A stretch of DNA of 64,000 bases from an uncultured Bacteroidota bacterium (lineage in GTDB: Bacteria; Bacteroidota; Bacteroidia; Chitinophagales; LD1): contig CALAYL010000094.1 in the NCBI GenBank assembly GCA_937894725.1, positions 8,274 through 72,273 of the forward strand. Direction: 5' to 3'. This document shows positions 18,301 to 26,685 of this stretch, in pieces (within the stretch, counting starts at the first letter, position 1; the number at the start of each line of letters is the position of its first letter). The translations under genes and the position numbers were made by a program. The notes under the pieces were generated by a model. It made no database searches. It was not told where the DNA came from and saw only the letters and a list, made by a program, of their open reading frames with translations.

Positions 18301-18903
18301 ATGAAATATTTATCAATATTTACTTTCCTAATAATCATGATTTCATCTTGCCACAAAGAGAAATCTACTACTAAGCAATTTAACTCAACAGATTTTCCTA
18401 TAAGTGTGGGTTCATGGTGGAAATACAAGCATATAGATTTTTTAGGAAACACAACAGACACTATGCTATTAAGTGTTATTTCAAGTAAATCAAGCGGATC
18501 TCTCAAAGAGTATGTTTGTATAGTAGAAGAATATGGACAAACAGTAGATACAGCGATTTTATCTGTAAATGACAGCTTAATTAAATATAAAGGTTTTGAC
18601 CTAGGATATTCATATTTTGGAAATTTCTTACTAAAAATTCCATTTACTCCAGTTTCAGAATGGCGAAATATATCAGCAGGAGATTCAACAAAAGTGATTT
18701 CATATACAGAGAAAGTAAATGTTTTAGATAAATTCTATAATATTTTCTTTTTAAAAAGAACTGCATCAGGTCCAGGGTATTCGCTTGTTCAAACAATTTC
18801 TGTTGCCAAAGGAGTTGGTATTGTAGAGCATAATCTATCAATTTTCATCGGTGGTCCAGTTCAACATCAAAACCTAAAGCTTATAGATTATGAATTAAGG
18901 TAA
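18301..18903 (+). CDS. Hypothetical lipoprotein
   Basis: 200 residues with a lipobox (IMISSC, Cys at residue 17), so outer-membrane or periplasmic lipid anchoring is likely. The mature part begins with a VGSWWKYKHID segment seen in many uncharacterised Bacteroidota lipoproteins and has alternating beta-strand character. No catalytic motif recognised. It begins 2 bases after the T9SS BNR protein and ends the three-gene surface cluster. Confidence 0.7.
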   Translation: MKYLSIFTFLIIMISSCHKEKSTTKQFNSTDFPISVGSWWKYKHIDFLGNTTDTMLLSVISSKSSGSLKEYVCIVEEYGQTVDTAILSVNDSLIKYKGFDLGYSYFGNFLLKIPFTPVSEWRNISAGDSTKVISYTEKVNVLDKFYNIFFLKRTASGPGYSLVQTISVAKGVGIVEHNLSIFIGGPVQHQNLKLIDYELR

Positions 18904-18930
18904 ATTATAGATTCTGTAAATACTCATCCT

Positions 18931-18974
18931 CGCGCGAGCATCAGCGTAGCGGTGCTCGTGTGTCGATAGACACT
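18931..18974. repeat. GC-rich double hairpin element
   Basis: In an otherwise AT-rich gap there is a GC-rich patch with CGAGCA (18935-18940) pairing TGCTCG (18953-18958), then a second hairpin GTGTC-GATA-GACAC-like (TGTC 18961-18964, GACA 18969-18972). It sits between convergent genes, so it may act as a bidirectional terminator or be one copy of a dispersed REP-like element. Only one copy is seen in this window. Confidence 0.4.
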
Positions 18975-18992
18975 TATTTTCTCAAGCCTTAC

Positions 18993-19481
18993 TTACAGTC
19001 TCGAAAACGTAATCATATCCCTGCTTTCAAAGTTTGAGAGGCCTTCTGCTCTTAGCATATTGATAACTTGACCTCTGTGAAACGAGCTATGATTGACCAC
19101 ATGAAATAATATATCTGCCACAGTGCTAGCGTAGGCGACTCCCGCTTTGTTGGTATAGTTTATGCGGTAGTCACAAAAGCTCTCTGCCCCATTTTCTACA
19201 ATCGCCATGAGAGCGGTCGAACATCCAACAACCCCTGCGGCTAGAGCTGTTTTGTCCTCCATAAAACTTGATGACGGCCAACCTTCAATCGACATCTCTT
19301 TTAGTCTGTTGTGCCAGATGTATTCAGCATCCCAAATATGTAACCAAGTTTGTTGAATACTTGGGAAAGAGCCTACTTGGGGTTGTAGTATCTGCGCCTC
19401 TGAAAGTTGGAGTGTGTAATTCAATACGATTTTATTTGCCCAAAGGTTGTATCGGAGATGATTGGTAAGTTGCGATTTCAT
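18993..19481 (-). CDS. DinB/YfiT-like four-helix metalloprotein
   Basis: 162 residues, all helical. Histidines in TWLHIWDAEY (first) and in ILFHVVNHSSFHRGQV (second and third) are placed as the DinB-family metal triad, and the N-terminal HLRYNLWANK is typical. Members include thiol-dependent S-transferases (bacillithiol or mycothiol) and damage-inducible proteins; which applies here cannot be told. It is transcribed divergently from the PLP enzyme gene across 59 bases. Confidence 0.85.
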   Translation of the reverse strand: MKSQLTNHLRYNLWANKIVLNYTLQLSEAQILQPQVGSFPSIQQTWLHIWDAEYIWHNRLKEMSIEGWPSSSFMEDKTALAAGVVGCSTALMAIVENGAESFCDYRINYTNKAGVAYASTVADILFHVVNHSSFHRGQVINMLRAEGLSNFESRDMITFSRL

Positions 19482-19540
19482 GCGATTTTTTTCTCAAATT
19501 TCTTTAATAAAATGGATATTCGTGCATAAAACTTTCTGTC

Positions 19541-20725
19541 ATGGCAAATAAAATGAAGTTGGCGACTGTACTAGCGAAGGAGCTTAAAAACCACACACCA
19601 GCACATCCCCACATTCAACCACTTTCGCTTTCATCTACCTATATCTACCCTTCGGTAGAGGAGGCCCAGCGTATATTTGAGGGCAAATCGGAGGGCGCTA
19701 TTTATGCTCGCTGGTCGCATCCGAATGTGGAAGCGGTAGAGCAAAAACTAGCGGCTTTGCAAACAGCCAAGAATGCTACTGCACTTTGTTTTTCGTCTGG
19801 CATGGCAGCTATAGCTGCTGTGTTTGAGTCGCTCTGTCAGCCGTACGATACGATCATTATGCAAGGAAATGTGTATGGTACTTCGGTCGATTTTGCCCAT
19901 CATCTTTCTAGTCGATTAGGCATCAAAGTGATTTTTCAAGACTTTAAGGATGAAGCTAGATTAAAGTTGGTTTGTGAGCGAGAAGAACCTGTTTTGCTTT
20001 TTGCCGAAACACCCTCTAATCCTACGATACAGTGCTATGATTTGCCCCAAATAGCCGCCATTGCAAAAAGTGTGAAAGCAAAACTAGTCGTGGACAATAC
20101 GTTCGCAACACCGCTATTACAGCAGCCACTTTTGTTAGGTGCTGATGTAGAGATAGATTCGAGTACAAAGTTTCTCAATGGTCATGGTACAGGTCTGAGC
20201 GGTGTAGTGTTTAGTGCAGATAAAAAATGGATGAAGAACTCGCTCTGGAAAATCAGAAAATTGAACGGTACGATACTTACTCCTATGGATGCTTGGTTGT
20301 TAAATTTAGGGCTGAAAACCTTGCCCCTTCGCATGAAGCAACATTGTGAGAATGCTATGGCGATAGCGAAGTTTTTGGAAAAACATCCTAAGGTAAAACA
20401 CGTAAATTATCTAGGATTGAAATCTCACGCAGACCATACGCTAGCAAAAAAGCAAATGACCGATTTTGGAGGCGTTTTGAGTTTTGAGCTCAAGGGAGGA
20501 TATAGGTCAGCATTGGCTTTGCTCAAAAAAGTAAAGTTATGCCAGCTCACTGCATCCTTGGGCACCACAGATACGCTCATACAGCATCCTGCATCTATGT
20601 CGCATTATTTCGTGCCAAAATCGCAGCGTGAGCAATATGGTATTACGGATGGATTGGTTCGACTTTCTTTAGGCTTGGAAGATGTGGAAGATATTGTTGC
20701 TGATTTGATGTTTGCGCTCAAATAG
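19541..20725 (+). CDS. Trans-sulfuration PLP enzyme (cystathionine gamma-synthase/lyase or methionine gamma-lyase family)
   Basis: 394 residues, usual family length. The PLP lysine is K210 in DSSTKFLNGHG; the phosphate-contact motif of the partner subunit is Y56-A-R58 (YARWSHPN), and SSGMAAIAA forms the cofactor-phosphate loop. The C-terminal SLGTTDTLIQHPASMSH loop defines Cys/Met metabolism enzymes. Members differ in whether they make cystathionine, split it, or use O-acetylhomoserine with sulfide; residues visible here do not settle this. It is the first of several sulfur-related genes within 7 kb. It ends 10 bases from the convergent pth gene. Confidence 0.88.
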   Translation: MANKMKLATVLAKELKNHTPAHPHIQPLSLSSTYIYPSVEEAQRIFEGKSEGAIYARWSHPNVEAVEQKLAALQTAKNATALCFSSGMAAIAAVFESLCQPYDTIIMQGNVYGTSVDFAHHLSSRLGIKVIFQDFKDEARLKLVCEREEPVLLFAETPSNPTIQCYDLPQIAAIAKSVKAKLVVDNTFATPLLQQPLLLGADVEIDSSTKFLNGHGTGLSGVVFSADKKWMKNSLWKIRKLNGTILTPMDAWLLNLGLKTLPLRMKQHCENAMAIAKFLEKHPKVKHVNYLGLKSHADHTLAKKQMTDFGGVLSFELKGGYRSALALLKKVKLCQLTASLGTTDTLIQHPASMSHYFVPKSQREQYGITDGLVRLSLGLEDVEDIVADLMFALK

Positions 20726-20735
20726 ACCGTGTAGT

Positions 20736-21305
20736 TTATTTTGTCTTGTTGTATTTTGTCATTGCATTACCTATGCCTTCAAAAATAAAAGACTCCACTG
20801 CTTCAGTAGCGAGCATTATCCTATCTGTCAATATCTTTTTTTCATCTGCACTCCATTTGCCGAGTACATAATCGACTTGCTGCCCCTTTCTAAATTCACT
20901 TCCTATACCAAATCGAAGACGAGGGTAGAGATTGTTGCCCAAGGTGCTATCAATACTTTTGAGTCCATTATGTCCTCCATCGCTACCTTTGATACGTATG
21001 CGGATAGCACCATAGTCTATCGCTAAATCGTCTAATACCACTAATACATTTTCAGGTTTTATCTTGAGCGTTTGCATCCAGAAGGCTACTGCTTTTCCAC
21101 TCAGGTTCATATAGGTTGTAGGTTTGAGCAGCGTCACTTGTCTGCCTTTATATTTAAAGTCAGCTTTGTGTGCATGTCTATCGAGCGTAAAAGAACAGTT
21201 GTGTCTAATAGCCAGTTCTTCTACAATTTTAAAACCAATATTGTGGCGAGTTTCTGTGTACTCATCACCGATATTACCAAGACCTACTATCAAAAAGTGC
21301 GACAT
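20736..21305 (-). CDS. pth: Peptidyl-tRNA hydrolase
   Basis: 189 residues, standard bacterial Pth. Landmarks: IVGLGNIGDEYTETRHNIGF with the catalytic His (residue 20) in TRHN, KPTTYMNLSGKAV, the catalytic-site DDLAIDYG, and KGSDGGHNGLKSI. It releases nascent peptides from drop-off tRNA. It lies downstream of rplY, a frequent pairing, with a terminator between them that would attenuate read-through. Confidence 0.97.
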   Translation of the reverse strand: MSHFLIVGLGNIGDEYTETRHNIGFKIVEELAIRHNCSFTLDRHAHKADFKYKGRQVTLLKPTTYMNLSGKAVAFWMQTLKIKPENVLVVLDDLAIDYGAIRIRIKGSDGGHNGLKSIDSTLGNNLYPRLRFGIGSEFRKGQQVDYVLGKWSADEKKILTDRIMLATEAVESFIFEGIGNAMTKYNKTK

Positions 21306-21331
21306 AAAAAGAGATTGCTTTTGGCAAAAAT

Positions 21332-21360
21332 AAAAAAGCCCCGATAAGGTCGGGGCTTTT
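21332..21360 (-). terminator. Intrinsic terminator between rplY and pth
   Basis: An 11-bp perfect stem (21334-21344 with 21350-21360) and five-base loop. The longer U tract follows on the minus-strand transcript, so it mainly acts downstream of rplY. Confidence 0.85.
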
Positions 21361-21380
21361 CGATAGAAATTTGAAAATGA

Positions 21381-21983
21381 TTATTTTTTCTTTCCAGCAG
21401 CTTGTGCTTCTTTAGCAGCAGCAGCTTGTGCTTCCTTAGCAGCTCTAGACGCTGTCAATCGAGCTACAGGAGTGTTTGGTGAGTGCAAAAGTGTAACCCC
21501 TTCAACACTGATGTCTTTAGCACGTTTTACATGACCAAAGTCCATATCTTTCACATCTAAGTCAATAACAGCAGGTAGGTCTTTTGGCAAAGCCAATACT
21601 TTTAATTTTCTAAGTACTTGCTCAAGTTTACCACCAACAGATAGAGCTACAGGCTTGCCAGATAACTTCAAAGGTACCTCTACTTTCACTTTTACATCAT
21701 CTACCAACTCTTGAAAGTCAATATGCGTGATAGCGTCTTTTACAGGATCTGCTTGGAGTTCCTTTACGATAGCCTTGATTTTTTTACCATCTATTTCAAG
21801 CTCAGCGAGTTTAAAATCAGGGGTGAATACAAGAGTTCTTATGCTTGGGTAAGGTATTGAAAATGTCAAATTTTCCTTACCGCCATAAAGATTGCAAGGG
21901 ATTAATCCTGCACGTCTGAGATCGGCTGCTGCTTTTTTGCCTGTGAGGGTACGGGCAGTGCCTTTGATAGCTACAAATTCCAT
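21381..21983 (-). CDS. rplY: 50S ribosomal protein L25/general stress protein Ctc
   Basis: 200 residues in the long (CTC-type) form. The N-terminal 5S-rRNA-binding domain includes IKGTARTLTGKKAAADLRRAG, PCNLYGGKENL and a DAITHIDFQE motif; the C-terminal beta domain follows and the protein ends in an Ala/Lys-rich tail. It binds 5S rRNA in the large ribosomal subunit. A near-consensus promoter lies 41-74 bases upstream of its start. Confidence 0.96.
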   Translation of the reverse strand: MEFVAIKGTARTLTGKKAAADLRRAGLIPCNLYGGKENLTFSIPYPSIRTLVFTPDFKLAELEIDGKKIKAIVKELQADPVKDAITHIDFQELVDDVKVKVEVPLKLSGKPVALSVGGKLEQVLRKLKVLALPKDLPAVIDLDVKDMDFGHVKRAKDISVEGVTLLHSPNTPVARLTASRAAKEAQAAAAKEAQAAGKKK

Positions 21984-22023
21984 CTTTTACTTCGGTTTTT
22001 TGTTATTTAAAAATTGTGGAGGG

Positions 22024-22057
22024 CAAATATAACATTCTTTTTTAGGAAAAAATCAAA
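22024..22057 (-). promoter_or_regulatory. Putative rplY promoter
   Basis: On the minus strand TATATTTG (plus 22024-22031) fits TAnnTTTG exactly, preceded by TTTG (plus 22054-22057) with a 22-base spacer, slightly longer than the usual 19-21. Confidence 0.5.
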
Positions 22058-22151
22058 AATACGCGTAGGTCAAGAATGGGGTGCTGTGTTTAAATCGCAT
22101 TTTTTACCCTCATTTTTTATCTTGCACATCTAAATGTACAGAACTATTATT

Positions 22152-23816
22152 ATGAAAAGAGTCCTTTTAATTTGTCTAGTTGTTTTTGTTGGTATTTTTT
22201 ACTCAAAAGCCAATACAGATACTGTTTTTATTACTAATCTATCTAAAAACTATGATGCTAAACACGCTGTATTGTCCAATATGGATATGCAAAAGTTTGA
22301 TTACACTGTATTGAATTCATATAAAAGACTAGAAAGTGTATCTGTTTTCTATTGCCAAAAATTGGATATAACGAAGTTTTTAAGCGCTCTTCAAAGCCAA
22401 ACATCACTCAAAAGCTTATCGCTCGTAGGGGTCAATCTCAGCTTAATGCCTAATAGCATCGGAAATTTCAAAAACTTAACCCACCTCAGTTTGCGAGCAA
22501 ATCAACTCCGCTCTATGCCCGATTCACTTATGGCATTACAACATCTTCGTGAACTCGATGTATCTGCGAATGGCTATCTGTACGACTCAGAAGTGTTTAA
22601 AGTGTTGAAATCTATGGCAGTTGAAACGCTTGATTTTTCGTCTAGTGGACTTTTTGGAATTGACCCAAGCATAGGCGATGTAGCTTCGCTCAAGCGACTT
22701 GATTTTTCAAAAAATGACATTAAAGAACTGCCTGAGACCTTTTCAAAATTGAAAATTCTATCGCTCAATATGAGCGAAAATTTAAAAATTGATTCTGTCA
22801 AATTCTTCAATCAACTAAGGGGGCAAACATCGCTAATTGAGTTGAATTTAGCTAGATGTGAATTGTCTTTTTTGCCATCAAGTATAGGGGGGCTTAGTAT
22901 GCTAGAAGTGCTGAATCTCCAAGGAAATCAAATTAGCAGTTTGCCCGCCTCAATTGCAAATTTGAAGAAACTGAAATCGCTTGATTTGGGTATGGAAGGA
23001 ATAGGATTGCGGATGAATCAAATCAGCTCGCTGCCGAGTAGTTTTTCGGGGCTGACTTCACTTGAGCGACTCGACCTTTCGGGCAATAAATTGACTGTGC
23101 TTCCGCAAGATTTTAATCAACTAACGAATCTTCGTTATCTCGATTTGAACTTTAATGCCCTAGAAGACTTTCCTGCACCAGTAGTCATGCTCAGCAAGCT
23201 CACCTATCTCAATCTAAATGGAAATAGCATTGTGAATTTACCCATCAATATAGGTGATTTGAATCAGCTCGAAGAGCTGCGATTAGACAATAATTTCTTT
23301 AATCGTTTCAATAAAAAAATAAAAACGATACCAGTATCTATTGGCAATATAAAACCATTGCGAGTGCTTACGTTGAGAGATAATGTAGTGGAAGAATTGC
23401 CCTCGAGTATTGGTAACTTGACGAATCTCGTTTACCTCGATATGCGCGATAATCTTTTGACTACCTTGCCAGCAGAGATATGTACTTTGAAAAAACTACG
23501 ATATCTCGATTTAAAAGCGAATGAGATAGCAACCTTGCCAGCTTGTATGAAAGAACTCACCTATATAGAGGATTTGAATCTCTCTTTCAATTTGTCTTTA
23601 AAAATCGGAAATGTGCTTGAGATTATAAATCCAATATCAAACTTACGTTTTTTAGATGTGAGTTATAATAATTATAAGAAGGAATACCTCGCTGATTTTT
23701 TAAATCAACATACGAATTGTAAGGTAGTGAACTTCAATAAAAAGGGCGCAGTACAGGAGAAGCCCATACGAAAAGAAGAGATGTATAAATTTGAAACACC
23801 AGTAGATAGAAAATAA
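22152..23816 (+). CDS. Secreted leucine-rich repeat protein
   Basis: From the ATG at 22152 the protein has 554 residues with a signal peptide (KRVLLICLVVFVGIFYSKA). It carries about 15 leucine-rich repeats of roughly 23 residues with consensus L--L-L--N-L--LP--I--L--L (for example LRYLDLNFNALEDFPAPVVM), between residues 70 and 520, resembling LRR proteins of the plant intracellular Ras-group type. No enzymatic or sorting domain and no lipobox was found. A protein-binding role outside the inner membrane is inferred. An ATG 18 bases upstream is less likely because it lengthens the n-region. purD follows after 6 bases. Confidence 0.88.
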   Translation: MKRVLLICLVVFVGIFYSKANTDTVFITNLSKNYDAKHAVLSNMDMQKFDYTVLNSYKRLESVSVFYCQKLDITKFLSALQSQTSLKSLSLVGVNLSLMPNSIGNFKNLTHLSLRANQLRSMPDSLMALQHLRELDVSANGYLYDSEVFKVLKSMAVETLDFSSSGLFGIDPSIGDVASLKRLDFSKNDIKELPETFSKLKILSLNMSENLKIDSVKFFNQLRGQTSLIELNLARCELSFLPSSIGGLSMLEVLNLQGNQISSLPASIANLKKLKSLDLGMEGIGLRMNQISSLPSSFSGLTSLERLDLSGNKLTVLPQDFNQLTNLRYLDLNFNALEDFPAPVVMLSKLTYLNLNGNSIVNLPINIGDLNQLEELRLDNNFFNRFNKKIKTIPVSIGNIKPLRVLTLRDNVVEELPSSIGNLTNLVYLDMRDNLLTTLPAEICTLKKLRYLDLKANEIATLPACMKELTYIEDLNLSFNLSLKIGNVLEIINPISNLRFLDVSYNNYKKEYLADFLNQHTNCKVVNFNKKGAVQEKPIRKEEMYKFETPVDRK

Positions 23817-23822
23817 TTTTTG

Positions 23823-25100
23823 ATGAATATTTTATTATTAGGCAATGGAGGAAGAGAGCATGCTTTGGCAAAAAAAATAGCCAGCAGTCCTCAATGCGGA
23901 AAACTTTTTATCGCTCCAGGTAATCCCGGTACAGCAGCTTGTGGCACTAATGTATCGATTGATATGCTTGATTTTGAGCTATTGAAAAAATTTAGTATTG
24001 AAAATGAAATAGCACTTTTAGTAGTAGGGCCAGAAGGACCTCTGGTAAAAGGCGTCTATGATTTTTTCGCCAGCGATGTTTCATTGACCCATATAGGTGT
24101 GATAGGTCCATCTGCCATTGGTGCCCAGCTCGAAGGCAGCAAAGCCTTTGCGAAAGATTTTATGTCACGGCATAAAATACCTACGGCAGCCTATCGAGAA
24201 TTTACTGCTGAAAACCTGCAAGAAGGTATGGTTTATCTAGAGAGCTATCAAGGCCCTTATGTGTTGAAGGCAGATGGTTTGGCCTCGGGAAAAGGAGTGT
24301 TGATTATCGAGGAAGTGAGTGAAGCAAAAGCTGCTTTAGAAGATATGATTATGAACAATAAATTTGGTTCGGCAGGTGCAAAGGTAGTGGTGGAGCAGTT
24401 TTTGAAAGGAATAGAATTTTCGGTCTTTGTGCTTACGGATGGTGTAAACTACCATTATCTGCCCAATGCAAAAGACTATAAGCGAGTAGGCGAGGGCGAT
24501 ACAGGACTCAATACAGGGGGTATGGGTGCTATATCTCCAGTGCCTTTTGTCGATGAAGAGTTGATGAAAAAAGTCGATGAATGTGTAGTGAAGCCTACTG
24601 TTGATGGGCTTCGAGCAGAGGGGGTAGTGTATAAGGGCTTCATTTATGTAGGCTTAATTTTAGTCGAGAATGATCCTTATGTGATAGAGTATAATTGTAG
24701 AATGGGCGATCCTGAAACTGAAGTGGTAATGCCACGACTTGATAGTGACCTAGTGATGCTACTATCTGCTACAGCAACCCAAAAGCTAGATACGGTACAA
24801 GTTTCACACTCTCCACTAGCGGCTACTACAATCGTATTAGTATCGGGCGGATACCCTGAAGATTTTGAAAAAGGGAAAATGATCACATTACCCTCAGCTA
24901 GTTCAGCAGTGCAAATTTATCATGCGGGTACATCGCTTTCAAACAATCAGCTAATGACAAGCGGAGGTCGTGTGATGGCTGTAACTGCTATGGGTAGTAC
25001 ATTAAAGGAAGCATTATCTATGTCGATAGCCGTAGCCGAAAAAATTCAGTTTGAAGGAAAATATTTTAGGCGAGATATTGGATATGAATTCCTCGCTTAA
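23823..25100 (+). CDS. purD: Phosphoribosylamine-glycine ligase
   Basis: 425 residues, ATP-grasp enzyme making GAR in purine synthesis. Seen in order: NILLLGNGGREHALAKKI, APGNPGTA, LVVGPEGPLVKG, GVIGPSAIGAQLEGSKAFAK, YVLKADGLASGKGVLI, the DYKRVGEGDTGLNTGGMGA segment and the metal-binding EYNCRMGDPETEV. A TTG directly before the ATG is not needed. Other pur genes are absent from the window; it follows the LRR gene closely. Confidence 0.97.
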   Translation: MNILLLGNGGREHALAKKIASSPQCGKLFIAPGNPGTAACGTNVSIDMLDFELLKKFSIENEIALLVVGPEGPLVKGVYDFFASDVSLTHIGVIGPSAIGAQLEGSKAFAKDFMSRHKIPTAAYREFTAENLQEGMVYLESYQGPYVLKADGLASGKGVLIIEEVSEAKAALEDMIMNNKFGSAGAKVVVEQFLKGIEFSVFVLTDGVNYHYLPNAKDYKRVGEGDTGLNTGGMGAISPVPFVDEELMKKVDECVVKPTVDGLRAEGVVYKGFIYVGLILVENDPYVIEYNCRMGDPETEVVMPRLDSDLVMLLSATATQKLDTVQVSHSPLAATTIVLVSGGYPEDFEKGKMITLPSASSAVQIYHAGTSLSNNQLMTSGGRVMAVTAMGSTLKEALSMSIAVAEKIQFEGKYFRRDIGYEFLA

Positions 25101-25130
25101 ATGTTAAATTATGGACTTCTTATTTTTTTC

Positions 25131-25161
25131 TTGCAAAACCCAAATTTCATTTCTATTCTTG
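25131..25161 (+). promoter_or_regulatory. Putative promoter of the poly-Cys leader/DUF4395 transcript
   Basis: TTG at 25131-25133, a 20-base spacer, and TATTCTTG at 25154-25161 (one mismatch to TAnnTTTG). The predicted start near 25167 is only about five bases before the leader ATG, giving a short 5' end suited to an attenuator. Confidence 0.5.
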
Positions 25162-25171
25162 TTTAAGAAAA

Positions 25172-25261
25172 ATGAAATCAAACTTATCAATAATATCAAA
25201 CATGTGTTGTTGCTGTATGGAATACAGTACCGCAGGGCATTTTGTATGTATTAGTGAATAA
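25172..25261 (+). CDS. Poly-cysteine leader peptide (29 residues)
   Basis: A 30-codon reading frame (ATG at 25172, TAA at 25259-25261). The peptide has four consecutive Cys codons (TGT TGT TGC TGT, 25205-25216; residues 12-15 in NMCCCCMEYS) and another Cys at 26 in HFVCISE. It has no signal peptide or domain. A hairpin overlaps the Cys codons and a strong terminator follows 24 bases after the stop, before the DUF4395 gene. By analogy with amino-acid leader peptides and with Cys-rich leaders upstream of sulfur genes in Actinobacteria, it probably senses Cys-tRNA supply. Metal binding or a RiPP precursor are less likely alternatives. Confidence 0.6.
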   Translation: MKSNLSIISNMCCCCMEYSTAGHFVCISE

Positions 25262-25307
25262 GAAATATTTATAGCTAATTATTCTAAGCCCCGCAATAGC
25301 GGGGCTT
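25205..25307 (+). promoter_or_regulatory. Candidate cysteine-responsive transcription attenuator
   Basis: Hairpin 1: 25211-25218 pairs 25222-25229 (eight pairs including one G-U, loop GGA) and covers the last Cys codons. Segment 25232-25238 (GCAGGGC) can pair with the terminator's left arm 25288-25294 (GCCCCGC) with one A-C mismatch, a possible weak antiterminator. A ribosome stalled at the Cys codons would leave that segment free; one running to the stop codon would mask it and let the terminator form. The pairing was found by eye and not folded by program. Confidence 0.45.
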
Positions 25308-25315
25308 TTTTTTTA
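25286..25315 (+). terminator. Intrinsic terminator between leader ORF and DUF4395 gene
   Basis: AAGCCCCGC (25286-25294) pairs with GCGGGGCTT (25299-25307), loop AATA, followed by a run of T. It lies 16 bases before the DUF4395 start codon and may serve both as purD/leader terminator and as attenuator. Confidence 0.9.
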
Positions 25316-25331
25316 AATAAAACCTCAAAAA

Positions 25332-25775
25332 ATGAACAATTCTAAATCTAATAATCAATTCATACTAAGTACCAACAAGAACGTAGTTCGGATAGTTGCG
25401 TTGCAAGTAGTCATCTTTTCTCTGTTGTATTTACATACAAAACATCCAATTTTTATTTATTTACTCTTGATAGATTTTTTTGTGAGAGGTGTGCTAAGAA
25501 GACCGAATACACTTTTTGTTGTTATAGCATCTGGAATTGAAAACTCATTTCTTAAATCGGGAAAAATAATAGATAAATCACCTAAATTGTTTGCCGCATT
25601 TATAGGCTTTGTGTTTGCTTTATCTATTGTATTTGCTCATACTTTTGATTGGATATCGGTGTCTAATATTTTATCAGCGATTTTGGTTTTTTTTGCATTA
25701 TTAGAGGGCGTTTTTAACTATTGTGTAGCTTGTCGATTTTATACATTATATCAGCGATATATAAACTGGAAATAG
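25332..25775 (+). CDS. DUF4395 membrane protein
   Basis: 147 residues with about four membrane spans. The pattern LLIDFFVRGV, SPKLFAAFIGFVFAL and the closing FNYCVACRFYTLY (a CxxC just after the last span) matches DUF4395. In Actinobacteria I remember this family beside sulfurtransferase and other sulfur genes, but its function is not established. Transcription is probably controlled by the poly-Cys leader and terminator directly upstream. The convergent next gene encodes a D-cysteine desulfhydrase/ACC deaminase homologue, which strengthens a sulfur link (inference). Confidence 0.75.
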   Translation: MNNSKSNNQFILSTNKNVVRIVALQVVIFSLLYLHTKHPIFIYLLLIDFFVRGVLRRPNTLFVVIASGIENSFLKSGKIIDKSPKLFAAFIGFVFALSIVFAHTFDWISVSNILSAILVFFALLEGVFNYCVACRFYTLYQRYINWK

Positions 25776-25794
25776 CACTTTGCGGGTATTGTTG

Positions 25795-26685
25795 CTATAT
25801 AGGATCAAACTTAGACCAACCCTGCAATCCACCAGTATGTACTGCCAGTATTTTTATGCCAAAGTCAAATTTGTTTTTTTCAACCATATCTAAAATCCCA
25901 AAGAGCATTTTGGAGGTATATATAGGGTCTAGTTGGATGTTTGTTTTTGTATAAAACTCAGTAATAAAATCCATGAGTACTTGCGTAGTTTTTCCATATC
26001 CACCAAACTGATATTCCTTATTGATTTGCCATTTACTTTTGTGTGTTTCTATCGGCTTTAAAAGTTTATTTATTTCATCTTCGATCCCTTCTCCTTTTAA
26101 TGATGAAAATCCAATTGTATTTTTATTTTTTGGATTGAGTAGTGCTCCTGCAAGTGTAGTGCCAGTGCCGATACTCACACAGCACACATCATATTCGATA
26201 TCGATTTCATCAAATAGTTCTGCCACGCCTTTGAGCGCAAGTGTATTTGCTCCTCCATCAGGTATTAGGTGAAATTTCCCGAATGTGTTTGCTATGTTTT
26301 GTAAAAAATTAAGGTTATATCGAGTTGCATAACTTTTTTTGTCCAAAAAAATCAACTCCATGCCACATTCTTTCGCAAACTGTAAAGTGGGGGTGAGTGG
26401 TAAATGGGCGTAGCCTCTTATCACCCCCACAGTTTTAAACCCAAATTGTAATCCAGCTGCGGCTGTGGAATAGATATGGTTTGACACTGGGCCTCCAAAT
26501 GTAATTATGGTAGAGATGTTGTTTTCTTTAGCGAATTGTAGATTGTATTTGAGTTTTCGCCATTTATTGCCTTGTATTGTTGGGTGGGTGAGTTCGTCTC
26601 TTTTAAGCCATAGCGACACTTGTTTTTCTTTTAAAATTGCTAGGTCTATTTCTACCGTTGGCGTAGGTATTGTGATATCTATCAT
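25795..26685 (-). CDS. D-cysteine desulfhydrase / ACC deaminase family PLP enzyme
   Basis: 296 residues from the ATG at 26685. The PLP lysine is K41 in the family motif GNKWRKLKYNL; FGGPVSNHIYSTAAA is the substrate loop, SIGTGTTLAG the cofactor-phosphate loop, and VHTGGLQG closes the site. Members release sulfide and pyruvate from D-cysteine or open ACC; the choice cannot be fixed by eye, but the sulfur neighbours favour cysteine. This start overlaps the stop of the upstream esterase gene as ATGA; a longer frame from 26727 is unlikely. Confidence 0.85.
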   Translation of the reverse strand: MIDITIPTPTVEIDLAILKEKQVSLWLKRDELTHPTIQGNKWRKLKYNLQFAKENNISTIITFGGPVSNHIYSTAAAGLQFGFKTVGVIRGYAHLPLTPTLQFAKECGMELIFLDKKSYATRYNLNFLQNIANTFGKFHLIPDGGANTLALKGVAELFDEIDIEYDVCCVSIGTGTTLAGALLNPKNKNTIGFSSLKGEGIEDEINKLLKPIETHKSKWQINKEYQFGGYGKTTQVLMDFITEFYTKTNIQLDPIYTSKMLFGILDMVEKNKFDFGIKILAVHTGGLQGWSKFDPI

